A DNA stretch of 64,000 bases from Elusimicrobia bacterium RIFOXYA2_FULL_39_19 (GCA_001800285.1 MGVC01000071.1:29642-93641); one strand, 5' to 3'. Positions 37,801 to 44,893 are shown, numbered from the stretch's first letter. Notes: generated from the sequence alone by a model not told the origin. Program-made: numbers and translations.

Positions 37801-40181
37801 ATCTTCTGCCTTCAAATGCAGAGCTTAAAGGAAACGTGAAGATCCCAGCAGCATATTCAAGTTATAAATTACTGCTTCCATTTCCTGTGCCTGGTATTGA
37901 AGTAGAGAACTTCCCAGCGGCGCTGGTACTATTACAGTCACCAGCAGACCTGGCCAGCGGTGACCCTATGTCAGGGTTAAAAGCTATTACAAATCCTGAC
38001 GGTTCATTTAACATAAAGGGATTAGTAGCAGGTACATATACATTAAAAGTGTTCGCTAAAGCAGGTACAGAAATGGGTAAATCAGGTCAAACTATTGTTG
38101 GGTTTGCTACTTTTGCTAAACAAGTAACCATATTAGCAAACACAGTAAATGATGCAGGTAATCTTGAACTGACCAGTGGTGCTTCTTTATCAGGAACCAT
38201 TAGAACCCAAATAGGTGGAAAAATTTCCAGCTCTGATGCTTCTATGGTTGTTGCCGCAACAAAAGATTTTAAAAAATTTGTGTTTGGTTCTCTTTCAATA
38301 AACCCTGTTACACTTGAAGTAAACAGCTATGAGATAATTGGCTTGGAACCAGCGGTAGACTATTATGTTGTGCTTCTTGCTCCTGAAACAGGTAAGGTTT
38401 TTGTGGATCCTACACTTACGAATGTTGCTACAAATGCTGAAAACAAAACCAAAAACATTACCTACAATGTTTATCCTCCAAATTTTGAAGCAAAAGTCAC
38501 AAAATTTACATACAAAAAAGAGTTTATAGAATCGTTTAAAAACCTTATTAGTCTGTTCCCGTCGTTAGCCGGGACTCTTACGCTTCCTATTCCTTTAGGT
38601 GATGATGACGAAGCATTATTGGTAGCTGATTTGCCAAGTGTAGACCTTGATCTTTATTACATTTACGGTTATGCCACAGAGCCTTTACAGCAGGAAAGCA
38701 TGACTCAGGTAATTACTACTGTTACCGCACAGGGAACAATAAAGTATCTTTCTACTTTTGAAGAAAAATTCCAGCAGAACAGAAAGGACTTCCTTGTAGT
38801 TTATGTGCCTTCAGAAAACGAGCTTCTTGGCGGCGCATCAACTTTTATATTTAACTTTCACGGTACAAACTCAAAAGACCTAATCAGAGATACACAATAT
38901 GAGTTCTGGTTTGGTGAAGATGCAAGAAGCGTAAAAATTATTAACCCTATGGCGGGCGGTACTGTAGAATTGGGTGAAGATGACCCATCGGGTATTTTAG
39001 TACCTCCGGGTTCCATTGAAGACGCAGTTGCTCTTAGCAGCGGTACCAGGGTTACTTGTATGAAAGTAACTGATGAATCTATCGGTGCACAGAAGAGAGG
39101 TAAGTATGCAAAAGGAGCCTTCTCATTCCCGATAAAGGCTTTTGATGCTGCAAAACCAGGTACCCAGGTAAGCAGTCTTTATGAAATGAGAGTTAACCTT
39201 ATATCAGGTCCGCTTGCTTCTATTTCACAAAATACGCCAATATCAGTTAACCTTCAGCTTTCCGATAATGCTTTAGATTATGATGAAGAAGACTTAAAGC
39301 TTTACAATTTGTCTTCCGACGGTACATCATGGGAAGAAGTAACAGGTATTCCTACTATTGACTGGGGCAAGTTTACACTAAGCATGAATGTGACCCATTG
39401 CTCAAAATTTGCAGTATTTGCAGTAGCAAGCAGTGATGATGACGGTGGCGGTGTAGATGTAGCTTCAACAACCGTAACTTATGATGTTACCACATCTACA
39501 TCTATTCAGTTAACCGGAGGCGGCAACACAGCAGACATTATTATTGACCCTGATACCTTTGAAGCATCCGGAAACGTTTCAGTAGTAGTTACGCTGAAAT
39601 CAGGACTTATCTGCACTACGGATGGGTTAACAGGCCTTGGTAAAGGTATAGAAATCACTGCTACAAGCGCTGGAAATACGTTACAGCCAAAGAAACCTAT
39701 TAAACTTAGCTATGTTTACACAGCGGCAGATGCTACCGGTGTTACCAATGAAAAAACTATTGGTATGGCTCGTGAAGATGCCGTAAATTCAAAATGGGTG
39801 CTTATTACAAATTCCAAGGTAGATACTACACTTAGAAAAGTAGAAGCTTCACTTACCCATTTAACTCTGTTCCAGTTAGTTGCCAGGGCAAACGCAAACC
39901 TCAACAGTGTGCAAGTGTTCCCGAATCCGTATAAACCGGGATCTGCCACAATTTATGACCGCGCATTGGGTATAAGGATTGATAATCTTACTACAGATGC
40001 CAAGGTAAAGATTTTCAATATTGCCGGCGAGCTTGTTTATGATGTTACGGCAACAGACGGTTATATTGACTGGCTGGCAGTAAATAAGAGCGGTAACGAA
40101 CTTGCAAGCGGTGTGTATATTTATTACATCACCGATACAGACGGACATAAAGCCAAAGGCAAGTTTGCAGTAATGAAATAA
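31836..40181 (+). CDS. Giant secreted repeat protein with carboxypeptidase-regulatory-like domains and FlgD/T9SS-like C-terminus
   Basis: A protein of about 2781 aa. Signal peptide MFRKLFSVCTFALVLNVF…AQAG starts at ATG 31836 behind AGGAGGGG (31823-31830); the longer ORF-track start lies in the promoter. About residues 143-673 hold five ~105-residue repeats, each with a Ca-loop-like DxNxNxxxDxGxEP and a BxGPxS element. Then come an Ig-like domain (SPNFDGKDDRAQISFKY) and many carboxypeptidase-D-regulatory-like beta modules (IYGTVTDSDGDPVSGAKVDVYG and others). The final ~95 residues (VFPNPYKPGS…KVKIFNIAGELVYDV…GVYIYYIT) match FlgD-Ig/type-IX sorting-like domains. Probably a cell-surface or extracellular structural protein. 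No enzyme domain was recognised. A terminator follows. Confidence 0.92.
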   Translation: MFRKLFSVCTFALVLNVFAVSVAQAGDPVISSIQEYGMAIDFDTLPSTITFKTWDDGTSTDLMYGTGLFGVPTGLFGIEDCGVVDFTTLNTFTNTGASPVNIAAIAGHTYTFKTTAGIPVKLYIQTISYPYVNFVAAYDYMSGGGKGFSGNISYFGSQPGNIYIVAGIGTPPGWTPKGQAMLAAPGPFSLNVSENGSGYYVWAYKDSNSNATYDNGVDPVVVAPAGPYMINDNIISGVSLELQDAGGSSGSISGNVNYSGIEGSGPGKAIAGLNEPYEGNPAWQPQRSAPITVPGSFNITNLPESSVYYVLVYRDSNNNDFNDYGEPFGYSGPYSVNGNVVSGVPVTVNDVGGGEGGGLQGYVGYSGVQTGTVYIKFKDGGVNGTDAGETSIFEYSNPSNSFFSMPLENSINYYVFAFMDVNDNSIYDAGEPQSIWDGPRSVTGSWTNINIMLTDGSGTGQGIEGLVNYSGIQFGGKVIVEIFDGDPQSGGTYANGINLFGFPDNRYYHIPLSVGSNFYIRAYLDTNYNDTLDDGEPFSTWEGPRSTSSNMFTIMDLNMTDSGEPAGDENKGTNYIMGDVSFTGSSLTRLISRCGIGDQYGIYPNQQLGYIQGYGWLYFNFGNLSDGNNFYVEVFADTNNNNICDTGIEPRIYQGPLTLNADTMPMQYLPITLESTISDTDMSAGTITVTIRGKLVDENENPIGGATVFLMDPGGFNNYDWNTFITKSSVTSNGALSGTSPNDYNFEFTAQNVKISQGMMYNYQFKAVKSGYKQAWMGQSFMNFDAGSTKYLWMSIQPRPVVTVSDLVISPTTISPNFDGKDDRAQISFKYSVATNMSSPENGASIKFVIDADDDGLYEVMDNSLFFYSGDGKRFKKKNSTDFINWSNPDYSKLIGPISEDSYQQLVAEYDPTIEFMCDGWGLAFNGTDSYYQDVYMMWEGRDNSWNPLPGGTYTAKLMIDDQMFDASDGLTYSTTVQITIESQEIYGTVTDSDGDPVSGAKVDVYGPTGGNMAFTKADGTFHVSGVRPGRYGMNVTKDGYVAVSLNDVLVEESGDTDAGTIELGQGITVTGVVTLPNPPLAGALKDNMGYSMQNLWANVEVWRSDGPGWYRSDFMIPLSKVALSSVTATYSISLEPGEFSMKVRSPGYASKEEQISIVDGQSAPTKDFTLERTAEIRGMIKLPVFESTTTASEFFDQTGRYWLWINLGAESADRKNRTGCGVGFSRDDVILNGKTTAEFTLFDLLPNKKYTLFVESEGTFARQQKVFYSSAASLGTIDLSFGGILTGTITLKDDCVSQLDANDYGPFQGEGNIPDGIPININVRSFDDNSWNGTMVYITTVAFPSSAQYTIRGLSSGKYEINVNAGSVDVAPDIQNRIVTLSTSVAMTKTVPFDIEMSKPTGSMQGTITNNSGNAIDWNKVCVTIAYPSTNGQDHSATPIQSASNPNVANYSVSDLPTGEAVIWVSEFDVAPSSISTFGKASGNTGTSWVIQNTRSGGTTSLNLELKAASTIYVKIYGSVSAISDIVAKTTTYAEINAIGGMGTGIARIQSIFMRKFAERTIAKRKEMYGGKEQIESSTIKDMMDLQTRIPNMKETSQIALFTGAGTDDGGSYAKFEIKGLEEGIYYVYPLVNTNFYIEPEYGMGGMGGDNMPQIVKYPYACIPFESFEVLNARETKEVVFTLSAGVNLSGTVKRAQAGVSENITVSLKNPFSGENIATTQVDFSSQNAIGLTTKSFAFNKVSPGKFIVTVWSPNYKIYSKEYQFSASSENVSLGQISLEKGASIIGSLVDANNKAISQNVLVECWAYPFVEGSYKNTDMAGVTLSSETSTAGRFTLPNLPGGTYMIKISPKSGSTVNYMVTTKAGITVPNSQAEVDAGTIKLNNGTAVSGKVTVPGASNTKIPVSNVLVIAYPQSVQDREGKNITATTDQNGLFTLRGLDLNVKYWEIKANARKDDPTQWTEVMKKYGPSIKSNILISTNTPTQSFNLLPSNAELKGNVKIPAAYSSYKLLLPFPVPGIEVENFPAALVLLQSPADLASGDPMSGLKAITNPDGSFNIKGLVAGTYTLKVFAKAGTEMGKSGQTIVGFATFAKQVTILANTVNDAGNLELTSGASLSGTIRTQIGGKISSSDASMVVAATKDFKKFVFGSLSINPVTLEVNSYEIIGLEPAVDYYVVLLAPETGKVFVDPTLTNVATNAENKTKNITYNVYPPNFEAKVTKFTYKKEFIESFKNLISLFPSLAGTLTLPIPLGDDDEALLVADLPSVDLDLYYIYGYATEPLQQESMTQVITTVTAQGTIKYLSTFEEKFQQNRKDFLVVYVPSENELLGGASTFIFNFHGTNSKDLIRDTQYEFWFGEDARSVKIINPMAGGTVELGEDDPSGILVPPGSIEDAVALSSGTRVTCMKVTDESIGAQKRGKYAKGAFSFPIKAFDAAKPGTQVSSLYEMRVNLISGPLASISQNTPISVNLQLSDNALDYDEEDLKLYNLSSDGTSWEEVTGIPTIDWGKFTLSMNVTHCSKFAVFAVASSDDDGGGVDVASTTVTYDVTTSTSIQLTGGGNTADIIIDPDTFEASGNVSVVVTLKSGLICTTDGLTGLGKGIEITATSAGNTLQPKKPIKLSYVYTAADATGVTNEKTIGMAREDAVNSKWVLITNSKVDTTLRKVEASLTHLTLFQLVARANANLNSVQVFPNPYKPGSATIYDRALGIRIDNLTTDAKVKIFNIAGELVYDVTATDGYIDWLAVNKSGNELASGVYIYYITDTDGHKAKGKFAVMK
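32262..33855 (+). repeat. Five tandem ~315-bp coding repeats in the giant protein
   Basis: Five in-frame units of roughly 100-115 codons. Each begins with a G-x-x-G-x-V-x-Y-S/F-G beta strand and contains YYV-x-A/V-Y/F-x-D-x-N-x-N-x-x-x-D-x-G-x-EP, then GP-x-S/T and a closing strand. The Ca-loop-like cores read DSNSNATYDNGVDP, DSNNNDFNDYGEP, DVNDNSIYDAGEP, DTNYNDTLDDGEP and DTNNNNICDTGIEP. Divergence between units is high at DNA level, so they are old duplications and not recent slippage. Confidence 0.8.
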
Positions 40182-40194
40182 AAGCACAAAACAT

Positions 40195-40228
40195 GGATGC
40201 CTGGCGTTAGCCGGGCATCCTTTCTTGT
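40195..40228 (+). terminator. Rho-independent terminator after the giant protein gene
   Basis: GGATGCC (40195-40201) pairs with GGCATCC (40214-40220); an inner GGC/GCC pair extends the stem across single mismatches to a GTTA loop. It is followed by TTTCTTGTGTT, a moderately T-rich tract. It lies 14 bases after the stop codon and would separate the giant gene from the FecR gene. Confidence 0.8.
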
Positions 40229-40254
40229 GTTCTGATTTTGAAATCTTAAAATTT

Positions 40255-40283
40255 CAACAACGGCCGCCGGAGTTGGCGGCAGT
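40255..40283 (+). promoter_or_regulatory. GC-rich leader hairpin upstream of the FecR-domain gene
   Basis: GCCGCC (40263-40268) and GGCGGC (40275-40280) form a 6-bp all-GC stem with a GGAGTT loop, flanked by AAC/GTT that can extend it. It stands out in AT-rich surroundings. The loop contains GGAG and the real RBS (AAAGGGGG) follows about 10 bases later. It may be an mRNA-stabilising or translation-modulating leader element. No T tract follows, so it is unlikely to be a terminator. Confidence 0.45.
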
Positions 40284-40301
40284 TAAAAAGGGGGATTCAT
40301 T

Positions 40302-41774
40302 ATGAAAAGCAAACTATTTGCAGTTTTAGTTTGTTTGGCAGTATGCGCGGGTTTTGCGTTTTCGGCAAAAACACCCAAAGTAATTGTTACCAGTTCCTAC
40401 GGCAAAGTTTTTGTGAAGTTAAACCAGACAGCAAATTGGACAAAGTGCTACACCGGTATGACCCTTGATGAAAATGCCTCTATCAAAACTGAAGCTAAAG
40501 CAAAAGCAGAAATTATGCTTTATGACGGCAGTAAACTAACCATAAAACCAAAATCAGAAATGTTTATAAAAATCCTTACAGACAGCCAGAAGGCTCTTGA
40601 ACAGAGGGCAGGCAAAGTAAGGTATAAAATATCCAAGCTGGCCCAGGGCAGATCTTTTGAATGCAAAACCCCTACCGCTGTTTGCTCTATCCGCGGTACA
40701 GAATTCTCCATGGATATCGGAGAAAATGACCAGACAGAATTAAAAGTATTTGAAGGCCTGGTAGCCGCAATTGGCACAGACGGCAAAGAGTTTGAAGTAG
40801 GCCCGGGAAAGAAAATGGAGTTCCTCACAAACGTTCCTCCGGAAGATCCGTCATCTTTTGATACTGAAGATAATGAAGAAGAATCAAAAAATCAACAGGA
40901 AAGCGAAAAAATGGCTACCCAGGCTGAAATAAATATGGACCTTTCAAAAGAAGCAGTACAGCAGATGGCAGCCACAGAAATGAAACTTGCTGAATACCAA
41001 CAGGGTAAAACTATCATTGATGTTTTTGGCAAGAGAGTAAGAATTGAGGAATATATAGTAAGAGGAAGCGCAGTAGGTTTAGGGGCAAACCAGTATAAAA
41101 TGGTTGTTTTAAACAGCAGAAAAGACCGTTTTGATTGGTATACCTGGATACCTACCTTTGCAAATAACTTTACAAGCATAGCAGAAGCCAATGAATGGGT
41201 AGGTTGGAGAAATGGCGATGTTGCCCCAGACAATTATTTACTTTCAACAGAATTTGGTGCAAGCAATACCGTTGATAATTCAAAATGGGGATATACTGGC
41301 GGCAGGGTAATTGATGATCCAAGCATTGCTCAGACACAAAACCTTGTTTTTGACAATTATTACTTTAAATTAAATGACGTTACCATGATCTCCTACGTGC
41401 CGGCAGGAGCAGCAGGGTCTCATATAAACAATTTTTCAACTGATGCTGTGTGGACTGTAAACGATCCCTCTGTATCCGGAACCATGACCAGTGCTCAGTT
41501 TGAGACTTGGTACAATACTGGTTATTTACTTCCTTCCGGTGATGATAAAATGCATTCGCGTTTTGAGTTTGGTTTTGCCGGCGGAACTTATACAGAAGAT
41601 ACCTATTCAATAGATGATTACGGTAAAGTTCCTTCCCTTACAGATTACGCAGGCGATAAGCTGAAATATAATATGGAACTTGTTATGTTCTATGACGGTT
41701 TTACCGGGACAGACAAAAAGATTGACCTTTGCGTAGAACCAAAAATCTTTATGGATTCAGGTTTAGTAAAGTAA
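40302..41774 (+). CDS. Exported FecR-domain protein
   Basis: A 490-aa protein with a signal peptide (LFAVLVCLAVCAGFAFSAKT). Residues about 30-175 are a FecR domain: GKVFVKLNQT…DENASIKTEAKAKAEIML…ALEQRAGKVRYKI…CSIRGTEFSMDI. Residues about 185-230 are Glu/Gln-rich and helical. The C-terminal ~250 residues have no recognised family and are rich in Asp, Asn and aromatic residues. Without a TonB receptor nearby it is better seen as a periplasmic or surface structural/sensory protein than as a classical iron-signalling FecR. It is flanked by other envelope genes. Confidence 0.87.
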   Translation: MKSKLFAVLVCLAVCAGFAFSAKTPKVIVTSSYGKVFVKLNQTANWTKCYTGMTLDENASIKTEAKAKAEIMLYDGSKLTIKPKSEMFIKILTDSQKALEQRAGKVRYKISKLAQGRSFECKTPTAVCSIRGTEFSMDIGENDQTELKVFEGLVAAIGTDGKEFEVGPGKKMEFLTNVPPEDPSSFDTEDNEEESKNQQESEKMATQAEINMDLSKEAVQQMAATEMKLAEYQQGKTIIDVFGKRVRIEEYIVRGSAVGLGANQYKMVVLNSRKDRFDWYTWIPTFANNFTSIAEANEWVGWRNGDVAPDNYLLSTEFGASNTVDNSKWGYTGGRVIDDPSIAQTQNLVFDNYYFKLNDVTMISYVPAGAAGSHINNFSTDAVWTVNDPSVSGTMTSAQFETWYNTGYLLPSGDDKMHSRFEFGFAGGTYTEDTYSIDDYGKVPSLTDYAGDKLKYNMELVMFYDGFTGTDKKIDLCVEPKIFMDSGLVK

Positions 41775-41828
41775 AGTATAGATGTTATTTAAAAATGCGT
41801 TAATTATTTAACGAAAGGACATGAATTA

Positions 41829-43025
41829 ATGATTAAAAAAATAATTTTAGCAGTCGGAGTTTTAAGTTCTTTTACTTTAGCGTCTTTTGGGTCTGATATT
41901 GCCACCGTATTAAATGTTAAGGCTTTCGGCGGTCAATATAGTTATGAAGGTGAATCTGCGTCAAACGGCAATCTAAACATTGATTTTGTGCCGGCTATGA
42001 AATTTAGCGATAAGTTTTCTTTTCTTCCCGCTCTTTATGTTGAGTATAGAGGCGTAAAGGATGTTACAGAGCTTGTTGGCGGAGAAAAACTGTTACAACA
42101 GTCCGCAAGTTACAATCTTTCTCTAAGGCCGGTCTATAAAATAGGCGAAAATACAAAACTAAGAGCAAAAGTAGGTTATTTTAAACAGATGATAATAGAA
42201 GCAAAGGACGAAAGCTGGGGCAATGGTGCTTTTGATTATGCAAAAACATCTGTAGGTTTGGACGTGTCAAAGAAAAATATAAATATTGGATATTCAATGT
42301 ACATCATAGCTTTCCCAAACTATGCTTCTCTGGTTTCGCAGACTTCAGGCCAGTTTGGTGTTTCAGCTACAGATATAGGCAAAAACTTGCTTGATTTTAT
42401 GGCAAATGAAGTCAGCCTGTATGGAAAATTTTATCCTTTATCAGGGTTTGTAGTAGACTGGTCTTTTGCTTACACAATGAAAAGTTTTAATGACCAGACT
42501 ATTCAGCTTGACAACGGTGTTTATAATGCGTCTCAGAAAAGAGCTGATACGGTAATGGGTGTTGGTCTGTTCCCGTCATTTGCCATAGTGCCCACTGGCC
42601 CATTAACTATGTTTGGTGGTTTGAGCATAAATTATGTTTCAAATGCTTCAAATCAGAACAGATATGACACAGCAAAAAAACAGTTTATTGAAAAAGACTA
42701 TGATTACACAGAAACAAAAATAGCACCAATAATAAGTTTTTCATTCAATACAGTTCCTTTAAAATTGGATTTTTCTTATGAAATTGGCTCAAGGGCTTAT
42801 TTAAACAGACTGGTTCAGGATGTGGCAGGTGTTTATGGAACTGACAAAATTAAAACAGATACAACTTATTTATCCTTAGGATTAACCTATCCATTATCAG
42901 AAAAGTTAAGCCTTAAGGGTATTTACGGTTCTTATAACTCAAGTTCAAGCATGAAATATGAGCAGGTTTATAAGTACACTTATCAGACTTCAAACATGTT
43001 TTTGGGTGTAGCTTACGAACTGTAA
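41829..43025 (+). CDS. Probable outer-membrane beta-barrel protein, unknown family
   Basis: A 398-aa protein with a signal peptide (IILAVGVLSSFTLASFGSD). The mature part alternates polar and hydrophobic residues in many short segments ending with aromatic residues (SYNLSLRPVYKIG, TKLRAKVGYFKQM, LSLGLTYPLSEKLSLKGIYGSY), and the protein ends MFLGVAYEL, as barrels do. AAAGGA precedes the ATG by 10 bases. It lies between the FecR and PorV-like genes with ~55- and ~70-base gaps. No sequence family is recognised. Confidence 0.75.
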   Translation: MIKKIILAVGVLSSFTLASFGSDIATVLNVKAFGGQYSYEGESASNGNLNIDFVPAMKFSDKFSFLPALYVEYRGVKDVTELVGGEKLLQQSASYNLSLRPVYKIGENTKLRAKVGYFKQMIIEAKDESWGNGAFDYAKTSVGLDVSKKNINIGYSMYIIAFPNYASLVSQTSGQFGVSATDIGKNLLDFMANEVSLYGKFYPLSGFVVDWSFAYTMKSFNDQTIQLDNGVYNASQKRADTVMGVGLFPSFAIVPTGPLTMFGGLSINYVSNASNQNRYDTAKKQFIEKDYDYTETKIAPIISFSFNTVPLKLDFSYEIGSRAYLNRLVQDVAGVYGTDKIKTDTTYLSLGLTYPLSEKLSLKGIYGSYNSSSSMKYEQVYKYTYQTSNMFLGVAYEL

Positions 43026-43096
43026 GTTATTGTATCTTATGCAAATATTTGGTATATATATATATTAGAATAAAAAATCATCAGGAGGTGTTAGAG

Positions 43097-44038
43097 ATGT
43101 TTAAAAAACTATGTTTGATGCTCTTGTCAGTTTGTGTAGTTTCCACAGTAAGTTTTGCGGGTGGAAAAGGTACTACCAGCGCAACATTTCTAAAGGTGGT
43201 AGGCGGTGCCAGATTAGCTGCTTTAGGCGGTGCTTATGGCGCGGTTTCCGGTGACATTGACTGCATAGGCTCTAACCCGGCAGGATTGGCTTCTTTAGAA
43301 AAATCTGAAGTTACCGCAACTTATGCTGTCTGGTTTCAGGAAATAAACTATCAGTATTTAGCTTATGCAATGCCCACAGGCGCAGGTACCTTTGGTCTTG
43401 CTATAAACATGCTTGGCGCTCCCGGCATGGACAGAAGAGATGCAAACGGAGATTTGGTTGATACAGCAGGCAATATTGTAACCACAGCAGAGAAGTTCGG
43501 CGCAAATGATTCAGCTATTACTCTTTCATATTCAAAATCCTTAGGTGAAAAAATGGCAATTGGTGTAAACGTAAAATCAATCACACAAAAGATTGATGAT
43601 AAATCTGGTTCAACAATTGGCCTTGACATTGGCGGCCTATACAAACTTTCTGAAAAAATAAACTTAGGTTTGGCGTTACAAAATGTTGGCGGTAGTGTAA
43701 AGTTCTTAGATGTTGCAGACCCTATTCCTACAAACCTGAAGATTGGTTCAAAGTATCAGGCTTCAGAAAAATTAATGGTAGCTCTTGATATAAATATTGG
43801 TACTGCAGATAGCGTTTCTACTGTTAATTTAGGCACCCAGTATACAGTAGCTATGGGTGAAAATATGGCTCTTCCTTTAAGACTTGGATACCGTACCGGT
43901 ATTGAATCAGGTGGCATGTCAGGTATTTCTTTGGGTTTAGGTTTTGAGCTTAAAAAATCATTCGGTGTAGATTTTACCTGGGCCCCTTATGGCGACCTTG
44001 GAGACACAATCAGAGCAGGCCTTGGCTATAAATTCTAA
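43097..44038 (+). CDS. PorV/PorQ-like (UPF0164) outer-membrane protein
   Basis: A 313-aa beta-barrel protein with signal peptide CLMLLSVCVVSTVSFAG. The family start ATFLKVVGGARLAALGGAYGAVSGDIDCIGSNPAGLASL is diagnostic of the PorV/PorQ/UPF0164 group; the end reads GDLGDTIRAGLGYKF. PorV is an outer-membrane component of type IX secretion in Bacteroidetes, but this wider family also occurs in phyla without that system. The ORF track start at 43049 is an upstream TTG; AGGAGGTG (43083-43090) precedes ATG 43097, which begins the signal peptide. A strong terminator follows. Confidence 0.9.
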   Translation: MFKKLCLMLLSVCVVSTVSFAGGKGTTSATFLKVVGGARLAALGGAYGAVSGDIDCIGSNPAGLASLEKSEVTATYAVWFQEINYQYLAYAMPTGAGTFGLAINMLGAPGMDRRDANGDLVDTAGNIVTTAEKFGANDSAITLSYSKSLGEKMAIGVNVKSITQKIDDKSGSTIGLDIGGLYKLSEKINLGLALQNVGGSVKFLDVADPIPTNLKIGSKYQASEKLMVALDINIGTADSVSTVNLGTQYTVAMGENMALPLRLGYRTGIESGGMSGISLGLGFELKKSFGVDFTWAPYGDLGDTIRAGLGYKF

Positions 44039-44065
44039 AAAATACTTTTACAAAAAAACAAAATT

Positions 44066-44099
44066 AAATAACCTCGCTAAAGAGCGGGGTTATTTTTTT
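44066..44099 (+). terminator. Strong rho-independent terminator closing the surface-protein locus
   Basis: ACCTCGCT pairs with AGCGGGGT around an AAAG loop; flanking A/T bases extend the stem to about 13 bp, followed by a run of seven T residues. It is 27 bases after the PorV-like stop and directly before the next gene, so it separates the two transcription units. Confidence 0.93.
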
Positions 44100-44101
44100 A
44101 T

Positions 44102-44707
44102 ATGAAAAAAATACTACTATCACTTTTTATAATTTATGGACTGACTACTTCTGCCTTTTCTCAGCAGAACAATGAAGTATTTGTATCTAAGGCTGAGTTT
44201 TATACATCCAATAATTGCGGATATGTAAACATTATTTTTAATGATCTCGTAACGGTTAACGAAATTTTGATTAAAAGCATTAACGGAAAAAAAGTTCCGG
44301 AGTTTCCGCGTTATATAAATAATTCAGGTAAAATCTACGAGCAGGTTAAGGTAGTAAATCGTAAATTGTATGAAAGTATAGTAAAGATTCTTGAAACAGA
44401 AACTCCGGTTTCAATAAATTCCGGTTACAAAGAAATTAATTATGAAATTACTAAGTTTTCAATTTTAAAGAAAAGCAAATCATCACTTAAAGCTTTTGCA
44501 GAAGTGACTTTTGACGGTTCCCTGTCTGTAGAGTGCAAGGTGTTTGAAGGTAAAAACGGTTCCTGGATATCATGGCCGGCAAGGAAAGAAGGCAATTCAT
44601 GGGTAAAATTGGTGTTTTTAAGGAAAAAATATAAGGAAAAGATAGAAAAAATTCTGTTAAAAAGGTATGCAGATATAAAAAGTGAAGCCTATAACGGCTG
44701 GGAATAG
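44102..44707 (+). CDS. Exported protein with two SpoVG-like units
   Basis: A 201-aa protein with a signal peptide (ILLSLFIIYGLTTSAFSQQ). Residues about 110-190 read like SpoVG: LKAFAEVTFDGSLSVECKVFEG, then NGSWISWPARK and KKYKEKIEKILLKRY. Residues about 25-95 repeat the pattern more loosely (VFVSKAEFYTSNNCGYVNIIFNDLVTVNEILIKSI…YESIVKILE). SpoVG proteins are normally cytoplasmic nucleic-acid-binding proteins of one unit, so a duplicated, exported version is unusual. The ATG lies 2 bases after the terminator's T tract, so its own promoter is not obvious and expression may rely on read-through. Confidence 0.72.
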   Translation: MKKILLSLFIIYGLTTSAFSQQNNEVFVSKAEFYTSNNCGYVNIIFNDLVTVNEILIKSINGKKVPEFPRYINNSGKIYEQVKVVNRKLYESIVKILETETPVSINSGYKEINYEITKFSILKKSKSSLKAFAEVTFDGSLSVECKVFEGKNGSWISWPARKEGNSWVKLVFLRKKYKEKIEKILLKRYADIKSEAYNGWE

Positions 44708-44713
44708 CGTTTT

Positions 44714-44742
44714 TTGACAATTATGTTTTTTTTTATTATAAT
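44714..44742 (+). promoter_or_regulatory. Consensus sigma70 promoter for the tRNA pair
   Basis: TTGACA at 44714-44719, a 17-base mostly-T spacer, and TATAAT at 44737-44742 are exact consensus. Transcription would start near 44749, about 50 bases before the first tRNA. It lies immediately after the stop codon of the SpoVG-like gene. Confidence 0.88.
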
Positions 44743-44797
44743 CACACTCTGTAGAAAGACAGAATTACGTGTTCTTTGCTGACAATAACGATTTATA

Positions 44798-44870
44798 GGG
44801 CTCCTAGCTCAGCGGTCAGAGCGGTTGGCTCATAACCAATTGGTCGGGGGTTCAAATCCCTCGGAGCCCA
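44798..44870 (+). tRNA. tRNA-Met-type, anticodon CAT (elongator Met or Ile2)
   Basis: A 73-base cloverleaf: acceptor GGGCTCC/GGAGCCC with discriminator A, D-arm CTAGCTCAGC, anticodon loop CTCATAA (CAT at 44831-44833), T-arm GGGGGTTCAAATCCCTC. G1-C72 pairing and lack of three G-C pairs in the anticodon stem exclude the initiator. Elongator tRNA-Met and lysidine-modified tRNA-Ile(CAT) cannot be told apart by reading. No CCA is encoded. Confidence 0.95.
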
Positions 44871-44893
44871 ATAAAAATAAATCATTTTTAAGA

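Noticed and set aside
43049-43096. Extended N-terminus of the PorV-like protein
   Set aside because: The in-frame codons encode the RBS itself (AGGAGGTG), and the signal peptide starts at 43097.
43026-43096. Promoter for the PorV-like gene from the TATATATATATATTA run
   Set aside because: The run is simple AT sequence without a -35 partner at proper spacing.
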